NCBI RefSeq assembly: GCF_000264905.1 | Contig: NW_006763134.1 | Location: 1,402,240-1,466,239, forward strand | Origin: Stereum hirsutum FP-91666 SS1 | Lineage: Eukaryota > Basidiomycota > Agaricomycetes > Russulales > Stereaceae | DNA: 64,000 bases | Direction: 5' to 3' | Part shown: positions 21,548-31,842 of the stretch, piece after piece | Layout of the letters: every line of letters starts with the position of its first letter | Numbering within the stretch: the stretch's first letter is position 1 | The notes under the pieces: generated by a model | The model's database searches: none | Told to the model about the DNA's origin: nothing | The model's input: the letters and a program-made list of their open reading frames with translations, nothing else | Program-made: the position numbers and the translations under genes

Positions 21548-24280
21548 CTACCAGAACATCCGATTCGTCTGGCCGCGCATCATAAAAGTAGCAGTATATG
21601 TATCCCAAGTTCTTAGAGAGGACTCGACATGTTTCTCGCGTCGTGCATTGGAGGCCATGCGTTTTATTCTTCGCTCACGGTACAGACTAGCCAACATCTT
21701 GAAGCTTGTGGCGTAATATATCAGAGCATGCCTAAAGACGCAGATGGTGAGCTAGCAGCAGATGGCTTACACTTTTCATATCGCTTATACTGACGATTCA
21801 AAGACTGGGAGGAACGCCGTGGATACTGTAATGCAAATGGTCGGATATTATCAGTTCTCAAGAATCGAAAGAATATTTAGATGCTCATGAGGATGGACAC
21901 TCTTACTCTACATCTGAATTCATCCCAACGGTTCGTTCTCTCCATCCCCGCCCACTCATCCACCCCGAATCGCGACATGTACTTGGCCATTATCCTCCGA
22001 TCTGCGTCTGTATACCTCGTTCCTCCTTCTCCGAACTCAGACATCTCCTCCGTCAAAGTGGATGCCGACGCGGAAGAATCCTTCTTGCAGTAGAATGCAG
22101 GGCCCTCGGAATCGTAGTCACTCGTGCATGGCGTTGATTCTGAGGAAGATTCGCTCGTAGTAGCCTCATTTTTTCCTGTTCCATTGTGGTCGTCGAGTAG
22201 CATCTTAATATCATGTTGTTGACGCGCATAGATAGACCATGAAAGGGCAGAATGGTGACAGGACTGCAAAGAGATAAGTCACGCCGAAGCGGTAACGACC
22301 ATTCTTGAAGGACCTTACCTTTTCATGAGCCTTTTCGCACACTCCTATGAACGTGAGTTTCTTATCCTTGTTCTCCGGAAGTTGTACCTCGTGCGCAAAA
22401 AGATCGCAGAGAAACGTATAATCTTCGATGGTGAATGCATGGTAGTGTAGCTCGGGTTTTCCTCCTTCATCAACCGAATTTTCTTTCGTGCAGACAACGG
22501 AGAGCGGATGTCTGCAGCATTCTGGTCTTTGGAACGCAGAGTTCTCGAAGAAGTGAGCGTATCAGCGACGATTTCGATATCGCTGTCCGAAGTGCTCGAA
22601 GAGGAAGAGGTGAAGGTGACGGATCGACGACGCTTTCCAGGATTAGCGGTCGACGTGGAAGCACAAGCATTTCTCAGCTTATTCGAAGATTCTTTTTCGC
22701 CGTCAGAGTCCTCGGGTGGTCCAGAATGGGACAAAGCCGCGATACGAGGCACGGAACCGGTTCGCGGCTGGTCTTTAGTCTCTAATCCGTCTTCGCTGTC
22801 CTCGGAAGTCTGATGATGTGAAGACGGCGAATACGGCACTAGAAATGGCCGGCGCGTGAATACTGGTGAGCGGGGTGTACTTGAAGCAGGTGGGTGGTGG
22901 CCACAAGGATCATTATTAGGGCGGGGAGAGGGCGCACGGCGCGAAGACGACGCTGCGGCATTTTCGATGGAAACTGTACGAGAAGATGCGGAGCAAAATG
23001 TGAAGGATAGAGTAGCTCCGGCCGCAAGTTGACTATTGGATGCTAGCTCTGAAGGACGTGTCACGACTTGAGGGCCAGGAGAAGAACGAGCACGCGGGGC
23101 ATGTGTGGTGCCCGATCGATGAGTAGAAAGATGAGATGACGGGGCCGACAGAGGTGAAACTTGGGCCATGTGAGCTGCATTCCGACCCTGAGCAGAGTCT
23201 AAGGGTTTAAGAGCGTCAATCATCGAATGATCTCGGCAAGGGAAGTCAGGGCGGGCAGGCGTGGCTGGAATAACCGGAACCTTGGTGTGAGGAGGTGGAG
23301 TGCGTTGGATGTTGCTTGTAGAACGACCTGAAGCAGTCGTGGGGCGACTTTCAGGCCTTTGTGTACGGAGTTCTAGATCCAGCGAGTGTGATAATAATCG
23401 GTGCTCTTCCTCAACCCTTCTAACATGGGAACTGGGGATGGAAGACTTTCTAGACGTATAGGATGAGGACGATGAGGTTTTATGAGTAGAGCGCGGAGTA
23501 TCTTCTACCTCGACTTCACGTCGTGAGGAAGCGCTGATGCTGGCCGAGTCGAAGGCTTCTCAAGGAGATTTTGACAACGAGATTAGGGTGAATCAATACA
23601 TAGCTCAGGAGCAAGATATACTTACTACTAGTATCCTCTCGTACAGTGAAGATGGATGGGGGCTTGGGAACCATAGCGCTACCGCTCCAAGTTGAGGAAC
23701 TCTGCTCTGATGCTAACATAAAAAGTATCAAGCTGTTTCAAAAGCGGTTCCAATGACAAGATAAAGAAATCTCTGACCCACTGGTTTCTGCTACAGAACT
23801 GGAAGTTATGGAAGCTTGCCGGTGAAGCAAAGCTATATTCTCGAGGTAGGAACGGAGCCAGGTACGACGATCGTGGTCATTGAACTCCAGAAGGGCGACG
23901 TGAATACAACAACACTGAAAAAAAATGATTGTGACATACACCATCCAACCTATAGATAGCCTCTCTCCTTTGTTGGCTGGAGGACTCGTTAGGACAAGTA
24001 CGAAGCGCGCCAAGTAGGAGAATTTCATCCGGGATTGCAGTATCGTTTGAGGCCAGCTTGTCTACCTCCTCGGTTTTATCCATGTAGACATTGAGCCATT
24101 GCTCAACATCATACCCTAGAAACTGAAGCAGATTTAGCAGAGGTGATCCCGAAAATGGAAGAGAATGAGACGAACACCGTCGAGATTTTCGATTGCGTCC
24201 AACACGTCGTAGCCGCTATGATGCCGAAGGCGAAGAGCGCACGCCAAAATGCTGATCGCATCCGACACATCTTGGCTCAT
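21548..24280 (-). CDS. P-family protein P4 with a doubled N-module
   Basis: The start at 24280 gives MSQDVSDAISILACALRLRH, a first N-module completed over an intron by GYDVEQWLNVYMDKTEEVDK. A second N-module follows directly (IPDEILLLGALRTCPNESSS ... AIYRL, then over an intron FNDHDRRTWLRSYLENIALL). A long Ser/Pro/Arg-rich disordered linker (about 23580-22450) contains KRRRSVTFTSSSSSTSDSDI. Myb-like module 1 is FTIEDYTFLCDLFAHEVQLP ... VCEKAHEK, then over an intron SCHHSALSWSIYARQQ. After an acidic linker, module 2 is YTDADRRIMAKYMSRFGVDE ... RWDEFRCR, over an intron YPRRSSQSLNRQYKRYEK. The last exon has the basic tail MLASLYRERRIKRMASNARR and stops at 21548. The long linker frame and the module-1 frame differ near 22450-22550: either an unseen intron or an indel. 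Function unknown. Confidence 0.65.
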
Positions 24281-25128
24281 TCTGAATGTTTCCTCTCCCC
24301 AGAAAATAGTACTATGAGATGATAAGAGTGTGTGGTGGCAGAGTGGGAGACGAGGGAAGGGGACGGTGAAGGGTGCGGAGGAGCCACACAGTTCTTCATT
24401 GGGCAGCTTGAGACGGTGTCTACCTTATCTAGATTAAGGCAGTTCGAACAAAGTTTAGCGTGTAAGTTATCTGTATTTCCGTTGGCGTTTTCGTAGACGG
24501 TTAAGGTTAAATTTCGTTTGATCCCGAGCAAGAATCTACCCAGCTCAAGGTACGTCGACCTCAGGCTGGAGCCACACCGATGCCTCAAGTGGCTCGATTT
24601 CAATTTCCCCGAGTGATGCATAAGCAATCGGCTTCATGGGCATGCCAGTGGTGGTCACAGATCAAGAAAGTCGGAGGTGATGAGATTTTTTTCATAAAGT
24701 ACCGAAACGAAAATCTGGACGACAAATGTGATGCTGTCGTGGTCGATACTCTGTAGTCGCAGCAACACAGTCGGTCAGAGTCCTTTCGGTTCCAATGTCT
24801 GTCAGAAAGGCTTGAGTTGTATCGTGCAAAGTGCAGGAAGAGGTTTTGAGCAGGTCGAGAAAGTGATGGACGTTATTCAAGCCCGATCGAATCAACGGCG
24901 CACCGCGCACGCGAGCTGGTTCCGGGATTACGTAACAAAATAAGCATGAACTCAGAGCGGTGGACGGCCACGCCAGCTGGCACGCCTCTTGTTTTGTTCC
25001 TCAACTTTCTCCAAACCCCCTTTGGTCTGCACAGTACCAATCCACTCCTTTGACCTCGAAACGTATGCTTCGCTCTTACAAAGTTGGGTGAATCCGGCTA
25101 AGACTTGATAATCTCGCAGGAGCCACAG
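24281..25128. other. Divergent promoter region of P4 and SEC62
   Basis: A possible SEC62 5'-UTR intron with gtatgc...ctcgcag ends lies just before 25119. Open frames at 24692-24910 and 24728-24943 on opposite strands are unrecognised. No confident gene. Confidence 0.4.
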
Positions 25129-26260
25129 ATGTCCACTGTGGAACAGCAGGCCAAAGCACCTGTCGATCTACGCAATGTCATCTCGTTCCTCAGGAGCGGT
25201 AAAGCTGGGATAAAGATTAGAGTAGGTGTCTTGAATGGCAAGCGGATTGATTATTTCAAAGGTCTGTCCAAAATCTCCCGAATCTTGTGCTTTCATACAA
25301 CCCGCTCACTCGCCACATCATCAATTAAAACGCGTACGCCTTCGCGTCTTCTCGCGTTTCTGCCTCCCCATCATTAGGCAAATCCGCTATCAAAGCACTC
25401 CTCTCCCCTGCCTACGCCAAACTCAAAAACGTCCCAAAAGTAACCTCGGAATCCGAAGCCCAGACCCTCCTACACTCCATCATCCCTTTCGCCTTCTTCC
25501 TTCGCGTCGATCGTGGACAACCTGTCAATTCGAACTCCTCTTCTATCAAACACGTACAAATAAACCCCGTACAGCTGTTCAAACCAGAAGAATACTACGC
25601 TTGGTTCTACGAGGGTTCGCAATGGACGACTTATGTCGGTGGATTGGCAATGGTGGCTATTATGCTCGCGGGTGTGATGTTCCCGCTTTGGCCACCGATT
25701 ATGCGGATGGGGGTGTGGTATATCAGTGTGGGCGTTTTGGGGTTGATTGGGTTGTTGTTTGCGATTGCGATCGTGAGGTTGATATTTTACATCATCACCG
25801 TGGTGGTGGCAAATCCTGGGATCTGGATATTCCCAAGGTTATTCGCGGATGTTGGATTTGTACGTACCATATCTCTCTCCCGCTCTCTCTACTATATCCT
25901 TCACACCTCTATGCCCTCACTAATGTTGATGTTCTGTGTTGCTCACATCATAATTGACGTACATTTCCATAGGTTGACTCCTTCATCCCACTTTGGGAAT
26001 GGGACCTCCCAAAGAAGAAGACAAAGAAGCGCGCCGGGGACAAAGACAAGAAGGACAAGAAATCGAAATCTAAAGGCGATCCTACGGTAGCTGCAGCATC
26101 GGGCTCCGACGCACCCTCACCTTCAGAGTCTCCTGCTCCAGCCCCAACAAACGGTGGTGCCTTCATTGAGGAAGTCGCAGACTCAGATGATGAGTCGAGG
26201 CCGGCGAGTCGACTGGCGGCTTCGTCGGGAGTGCTGCTTGAGGAAGTGGAGTCTTCATAA
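25129..26260 (+). CDS. Sec62, translocation complex subunit of the ER membrane
   Basis: Part of the Sec62-Sec63 complex that helps the Sec61 channel import secretory proteins after translation. Three exons (25129-25261, 25378-25859, 25973-26260) encode 300 residues. The cytosolic N-domain includes LRNVISFLRSGKAGIKIRVG and YFKGKSAIKALLSPAYAKLK. Two membrane helices follow, around WTTYVGGLAMVAIMLAGVMF and ISVGVLGLIGLLFAIAIVRL with IIFYIITVV-like continuation, separated by the short loop containing PLWPPIMRMGVWY. After FIPLWEWDLPKKKTKKR, the C-terminus is Lys-rich, then Ser/Pro/acidic. Length and topology are normal for fungal Sec62. The ATG at 25129 (MSTVEQQAK) begins the usual Sec62 N-terminus. 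Confidence 0.93.
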
Positions 26261-26745
26261 CGGGTTGGCGAGGCGGTTTGGGGAGTAGACGATAGCTCTT
26301 TAGTAGCGGCGGCTTTTTGAGTAATTCTGGTGCGGCCAGTCTGCTAGGTGTTGTTGCATGCTCACGGTCATCTTTCTTCGTTGCAATTACTTCGTACTGT
26401 CGTGTTGGTTTAGTTTCCTACTTCTTGACTTTTTTCTCCTTTGTTGTGATCTACGTACCGAACATTCCTTTAAATTCTCCTCCATGCATATTTCTCAACG
26501 ACCCGTCGGTCGGTCATTCTTGAGGTGTGCTGGCGCCTTTGTTTGTGTGGCGGTGGCGACGTTTAGCCAGCTCAATATGCTGCAGGCAGGATGGTCTCCT
26601 CCTTCCTCCAAAATTATGGATAGGAACTATCACTCTTCTGTTCGCCTCGGGATATTCTCATCGAATGGCACTTTGAAGTCGACATATCCGGTCACACCAT
26701 GAACATTGGGTGGCTGCAGCATGAGCCAGTTGGCCCGAAATAATA
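26261..26745. other. Convergent 3' flanks of SEC62 and the TPR gene
   Basis: No gene seen; T-rich stretches lie downstream of SEC62. Confidence 0.5.
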
Positions 26746-28414
26746 TTATACAGAAGATGCGGGCTTCTCCCCATTGCTAGGTAGCGGAGAAACAGGACGA
26801 TGGCTAGTACCGTTCTGCAACCTGTCTAGCCGTCGAAGCGCCTGTTTCGCTTCAAATAAGCCTTCTCGCAGACCGATGGTTTTTGATTGCTCGAGACTGC
26901 GCTCGAAGAGCTCACGAGCCTTCGGAAGGTCCTCTCGCATCTGCCGGTATAAGATGGTCAGACCAGCAAACACGGTATAGAAAACGAAACTGATCAAAGG
27001 GTCGAGACATACCTCGCGTATCGATCCCAGGTTGAACAACGCTACAGCTAACGCCTGCTCACAGATACTCTCCTTCTCCCTCGCCTGCTTTTGGGTCTTC
27101 TCAATCAGACCGAGGGCCTGCGATGCCCATGCTTCGGCTTGATGCAGTTTTTCGGGTGTGGGCGTTCGCATGAGGAGTTCCGAGAGAGAAGTCATGAGCT
27201 GAGCACCACGGCAGATGTCAGACGGAGAGCCAATATTTCCGGATTGTGGTGTCGGTATGAGTAGCGATATAGCTTGTAGGTAGAGGGGGGCGGCATAGCT
27301 AAATAAGGCATATTTAATGAGAATCTAGCCGAGTGAGAACAAAGGTTAAACACAACGTACTCGACTCGACCAGTCCGAGCGTAGAACGCGCCAAGCGCCT
27401 CTATCGGCGCGCCCAAATCCTGCGCTGTTAGCCACCCAGGCAACTGCAGATCCTCCAGAACAATCTTCTCCTCCTGCCTCGCCTCCTCGACCCCCTTCCC
27501 CTTGCCTTTCTCGTCTGCCAAATTAATCTTGATCCCTCTCCCGAGGTTTACGTCCCTCGCCACCCTCAATCCCTCCTCCACCGCAAACATCAGCCACCTC
27601 TCTTCCTCCTCATTACCCAGCTGCCACTCCTCTGCCATTTCGCCTAGCTTACTTGCCAGTGCCACCATTCGCAATCGTTCCTGGTCATTGAGCTCCTTGG
27701 CGTGTGATTGGAGGAGATGGAGGGCCGATGCGTAGGTCGTGTAGGCCTCGGAGGGCTTTTTGGCAAGTTCGAGAACGGAGGCGAGCGTTGTGGCGATACC
27801 GGAGAGTTTGAGGTAGGGAGAGGGTGTGAACGAGGTAAGTTGAAGGGACAGTGCAGTTTCGTATGCTCTGTGGTATCGTTGTACGGGGACGAACGGTTGA
27901 GTGATGAACATTTTATCGAACTGAGGGGAATGACGTACCTCCGGAGGAACTGTTCGCTGAGTTGAAGGTCACCTTGGTTTCTCGCTTTTATACCTGAGCG
28001 TAGGTCTGCCCTGATTTCTGGAGGCCATATAGCAAACGACTTGTAGAAGTCATATCTATGAGAATTCAAAAATAATGATAAGTAACATGTCACATCCTGG
28101 ACGGACGGTAAAGGAACGGAGAGACTGACATACACCCCATACGCGGTTATACCTATTCCCACAATGAGCAGACCGGTGAACAGGGTAGATATCTGAATGG
28201 TTCCAGTTTTCGCTTTTGGAGTCGATGTTGTTGATTCTGTGGCAAAACTCCTACCAAAGGTAGGAGGGGTATGTGCGAATTTGAATGACTTTCTGCTAGC
28301 TGAACATGGACGTATGCTTTGTCGAAGAGATGCCGGCGAAAGTGTAGAGCGTATGGATACGATATGGAGCCTTCTACTGCATATCTTCGCCACAGAGATA
28401 TTACTGAGAGTCAT
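26746..28414 (-). CDS. Mitochondrial TPR protein, Mgr3-like
   Basis: The N-terminus is Arg/Ser-rich without acids (ICSRRLHIVSIRSTLSPASL ... RPCSASRKSFKF), a mitochondrial presequence type. One membrane helix follows (ISTLFTGLLIVGIGITAYGV). Next is YDFYKSFAIWPPEIRADLRS then GIKARNQGDLQLSEQFLRR, the block typical of fungal Mgr3-type TPR proteins. Several tetratricopeptide-like helical pairs fill the rest, including AYETALSLQLT, LASVLELAKKPSEAYTTYAS, AEAWASQALGLIEKTQKQAR and ARELFERSLEQSKTIGLREG. The C-terminus is short and Pro/Ser-rich. In yeast, Mgr3 with Mgr1 delivers substrates to the i-AAA protease Yme1 in the inner membrane; transfer of that role is inference. The ATG at 28414 (MTLSNISVAK) is preferred over upstream in-frame starts because the presequence follows directly. 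Confidence 0.8.
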
Positions 28415-28944
28415 GGTGAGATGAGAGTGTAGAATAAGGAAGAGTTCCCAGTTGGCACCGATGACGGAGCGGTAGAAATCTGAAGACAAGATGTGGCGTA
28501 ACTTTGTGGCACCTCGGCCCGGAGATTTACACTCCGCAAGAACCCGGCGTCCGTCAAGACACAAGTTTGAACCGATATCGATAGACGTTAGGCAATAGGC
28601 ATCAGTAACGTCACTGTATTCCTTCTTTCACGCGGTCAGTAAGATTCAGAACTTGATTCTTGCTCGGAGACGTTGTTAGCTGAGGATAGCCTCCGCAGAA
28701 TCGGTCCCTGCCATACCGGGAACAAGCGAAGAACACATTCGGCTTTGTTGATGACACGGTGCATGGGCACGCCGGCCGTTTAACCCCTTTGCATTGACCC
28801 TGCCAGCACAATCGTGGCGCATTCGCTCCTTCGTTCTCCCTGTCTCATCTGACTCGCCGACGACCTATATAAAAGCAGTCTGAAACACACTCTCACGGAC
28901 GAAAATCAGTGTCTCTCCTGCCATCACATTTCTCACTCTGCGTC
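28415..28944. promoter_or_regulatory. Divergent promoter region of the TPR gene and P5
   Basis: 530 bases with no gene. It contains the P5 TATA box. No shared operator-like repeat was recognised. Confidence 0.4.
28866..28875 (+). promoter_or_regulatory. TATA box of P5
   Basis: TATATAAAAG, 70-80 bases before the P5 ATG at 28945. Confidence 0.55.
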
Positions 28945-30808
28945 ATGAACAGCACCACCGTTACCACCACTGTACCGTCGCGCTCTGCATCCGTCGCGTC
29001 CAATTCCACCATGCCTCCACCACCCAATCCTCCTCAGAACGTGTCGCTCTTTCTGGGTACAAGTCCGGCACAGCTTCCTGTCGGTTTGCCGCCAACCTCG
29101 AATGTGGCGCCACAGGTCCCTCTGATGCAAAATCACCTTCTTGGGAACTTCGCCGCTTCGATGAATCCTGCCATGCTTTTTGCAATGCAGCAGCAACTAG
29201 CAAACCCGTCTTTCTCTGTCTCCAATGATGCCGCGCACAGTAGTCCTAGTGATTTGGCTGCACTTGGGCCCAAGCCAGTTGGTGACTGTCCGAATGATGA
29301 GGACCTCATCGTCAATGCACTCTTTGTTGGCCGTCAAAATGGCTTGAATCACGCTCAGGCTTTGACTGAACTGCATACAGTAGGTTCCTTCCTCGCTTAC
29401 GTCATGTTTATGGTGAATGTGGGCGAACTTAATATATCGATTCACCCATCAGACAAATGGCCATACAGCGTACCAGTGGATGGAATATTACCTCGACCAC
29501 CGGAGCGCTATCATTGCTAAAGTAGAGAAACTCAGCGAGTCCCCTCCGCCGAAGACGTCAGCACCACCACCTGTGAAAACCGCCAAGAAACCCGTTTTCG
29601 CTGATCCATCACCCACGTCCTTACCTTTTGGCCCTACACTTGCTCGCCGTTCAGGACCATTAAAGCGCAAGAGGAAGGAATCCGTATCATCCGATTCTTC
29701 CCGTTCATCCTCTCCAGCAGAATCAACATCGACCTACAACCCATCGATCTCCGGGTCAGACAGGTCTCGAACCAAAACAAAGATTCGTAACCGGGCCTCA
29801 TCGTCATCTCTTGCTCCATCAACAGCTGGAGGTCCTCTCAGGAAGAAACACAAGGCGAAACGTACACCTGTCCGCGGCCGTATTCCCAACGCTCCAACCG
29901 AGGAGCCTACACCCCCTGAAGTCGAACGCGCCGCCAAGAATCGATTTACGCAGGAAGACGTCGACTTCATGATCCGCTTCTTTGCGTATCATCTCAACGA
30001 AGATTCGACCTTGACCCGACCGCTCGTGTGCGAGAGATTAGCCGAAAAGGTGCCCACCATTTCTCTGACTTCGCTTTCGTTTTGATTTTCTTTCGAAACT
30101 GGGCTAATATTGTTCCAACCTCGTAACCTATTAGTCTCCAAACCACGGCAAGGCTTCCTGGATCAATTACTCTTCTGAGTTCCCCATCCTCGACAAGATG
30201 CTCAAACGGGCAGCTGGCCACAACATCCCCGATAGCGAATTTGACATTGAGCTCTACACCGGCGACGCAAATGATGAGCAATCCGATGGTGAAGAGTCCA
30301 GCTACTTAAGCAGCGACTTCGAGCACCGGATCCCATGGCGAATGGGCAACGAAGGGCCCGGACTGGATTCGACGGATGAGGAGAAGGAGGAATCGGCGAA
30401 CGCAGCGCCGGCTGGCAGAGGCAAGGGGAAAATGTTCACGTTGACCGAGTTTAGGCGGATGGCGAAGTTTATGGCAACATATAGCTCGGCAGAGTGGAAC
30501 TCGATGCATAGGACGGATCGGTGGGTGCCATTGCTTGGCAAGGTAAACTTTGGGACTCTGTGGATATTGTGTATAACATCCGCTTACGGAGGCTTTACTC
30601 GCTTTCTCTTCTGATTAGATGCCCGGGCGCACCGCCTCGTCTCTCATGAGCAAATACGGTAGTGAGGACAAACGTGAGTGTTCTTCTCAATCCTTTCGTC
30701 AATGTTTGCGCTGAGTAGCATGGCTATACAACAGGTCTTCTACAACTCGCCAAGAAGTATCGCCGACGACTACGTCAACGCGCGCGCGAAGCTGCTGGCC
30801 AGGCTTGA
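28945..30808 (+). CDS. P-family protein P5 (full-length)
   Basis: The cleanest full-length copy. The N-terminal region is Pro/Gln/Met-rich. N-module: NDEDLIVNALFVGRQNGLNH ... ELHT, an intron, then TNGHTAYQWMEYYLDHRSAI. The linker is Ser/Lys-rich with nuclear-signal-like PLKRKRKE and KKHKAKR, and ends GRIPNAPTEEPTPPEVE. Myb-like module 1 is FTQEDVDFMIRFFAYHLNED ... VCERLAEK, then over an intron SPNHGKASWINYSSEFPILD. The acidic linker has GNEGPGLDSTDEEKEE. Module 2 is FTLTEFRRMAKFMATYSSAE ... RWVPLLGK, over an intron MPGRTASSLMSKYGSEDK, where PGRT starts the putative recognition helix. The last exon gives the basic tail LLQLAKKYRRRLRQRAREAA, stop at 30808. All introns have GT-AG ends. Nuclear DNA or chromatin binding is inferred from the Myb-like modules and basic segments. 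Confidence 0.8.
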
Positions 30809-31148
30809 ATTCGTCCATAAGCCTCGACGATGCACCAGTCTAATGAAGAATGGCGTTGAGAATTGGCAGAATCCCTTTTCTTTATCTCTACTACTAATTA
30901 ATTTAACTGTAGTTAGTTGAGCTGGGGCGCATCACGGAGTTCGCGACAGATTCTTCAGTCCAGGTAGCTCTCTCATTCATTCGGTGAAATATGCATACCG
31001 TTGTTGTACTTTATTCAAACATATACTCCTTTCATGTGTTATTTATCTTCTTGTTGGGTATTGAGTGACCAGTTGTTCTTGCTCGCGAAGTTCGCACCGT
31101 GACAGACTCGAGCTCAACGCCTAGCGGCACTCCATGCACAAATATTCC
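30809..31148. other. P5 downstream region
   Basis: AT-rich sequence without a gene, ending at the target-site duplication of the LINE fragment. Confidence 0.45.
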
Positions 31149-31158
31149 CACTGTGAGT
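31149..31158. repeat. Target-site duplication, left
   Basis: cactgtgagt, identical to 31651-31660, flanking the LINE fragment. Confidence 0.8.
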
Positions 31159-31650
31159 TTTTTTAATTTAAATTCAAATGCATTTATATAGCGCCGGCGC
31201 TGGCCAGGGGCGCTGTTTGGGTGTAACTAGTCAACTAACTACGCGTAGGTAAAGTTGGTAAACACTGTGGAACTCGACTGGAAGAGTGGGTAATGTGAGT
31301 GCAGAAGCAAATAAGTTCGATATACTGAAAATGTATGTGATCAAATGTGGCCCAATCAGTCCGGGGGCGGGGGATGTTCGGGTGTGTGTAAGTTAGCGGA
31401 ATCAAACGTAAATGCGAGTGGATTGTTCGTAAGGAAATCTTTGAGTAATCGTATGGGGTTCCGTGAAGAAGCAATAAAAGTATAGAAACCGGTTCGGCGT
31501 GGACGTTTGTACAGCGGACAGGACTCCAGGATGTGGTGGCGCGTCTCGAGGACATCGCAACGGGGGCAGGCACTCGGTTCGGCAGGGATGTATTTGCTCC
31601 GATATTCACCAATGGGTGCATGCGCGAGTATGGTTCTGGTGAGATAAGTA
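31159..31650 (-). mobile_element. 5'-truncated LINE (Tad-like non-LTR retrotransposon) fragment
   Basis: Read on the minus strand, it begins inside the last part of ORF2: LTRTILAHAPIGEYRSKYIP then ACPRCDVLETRHHILESCPL. The C-x2-C...H-x3-H...C pattern is the cysteine/histidine region found after the reverse transcriptase and RNase H-like domains of fungal Tad-type LINEs. The frame stops at 31356. The 3' UTR ends with cagcgcccctggccagcgcc and ggcgct, a hairpin, then an A-rich tail (T tract at 31159-31165 on the plus strand). Ten-base direct repeats flank it, so the insertion is bounded and 492 bases long. It is too short to move by itself. It sits between P5 and P6, about 180 bases before the P6 start. 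Confidence 0.85.
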
Positions 31651-31660
31651 CACTGTGAGT
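31651..31660. repeat. Target-site duplication, right
   Basis: cactgtgagt, matching 31149-31158. Confidence 0.8.
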
Positions 31661-31842
31661 GCTTATGTATGTACAGCACCGCCGGGAATCAGCGGAGAAG
31701 CCGAATCAGCCCTGGAAGTGTTTCCGTGGCGCTCGGTGAACTTGCAGGAGTTGTCGCTCTCTTCGCTCGACCACCACTATCAATCTCTGGGAGCGATTCG
31801 TCTGTCTGCTCTTGGTGTGCGGTGGAATTCTAGGTCCTTGCA

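Noticed and set aside
31651..31679. Start of the LINE reading frame with an ATG at 31679
   Set aside because: The first codons lie in host sequence and the target-site duplication; the true LINE part begins at 31650, so this is not a gene start.
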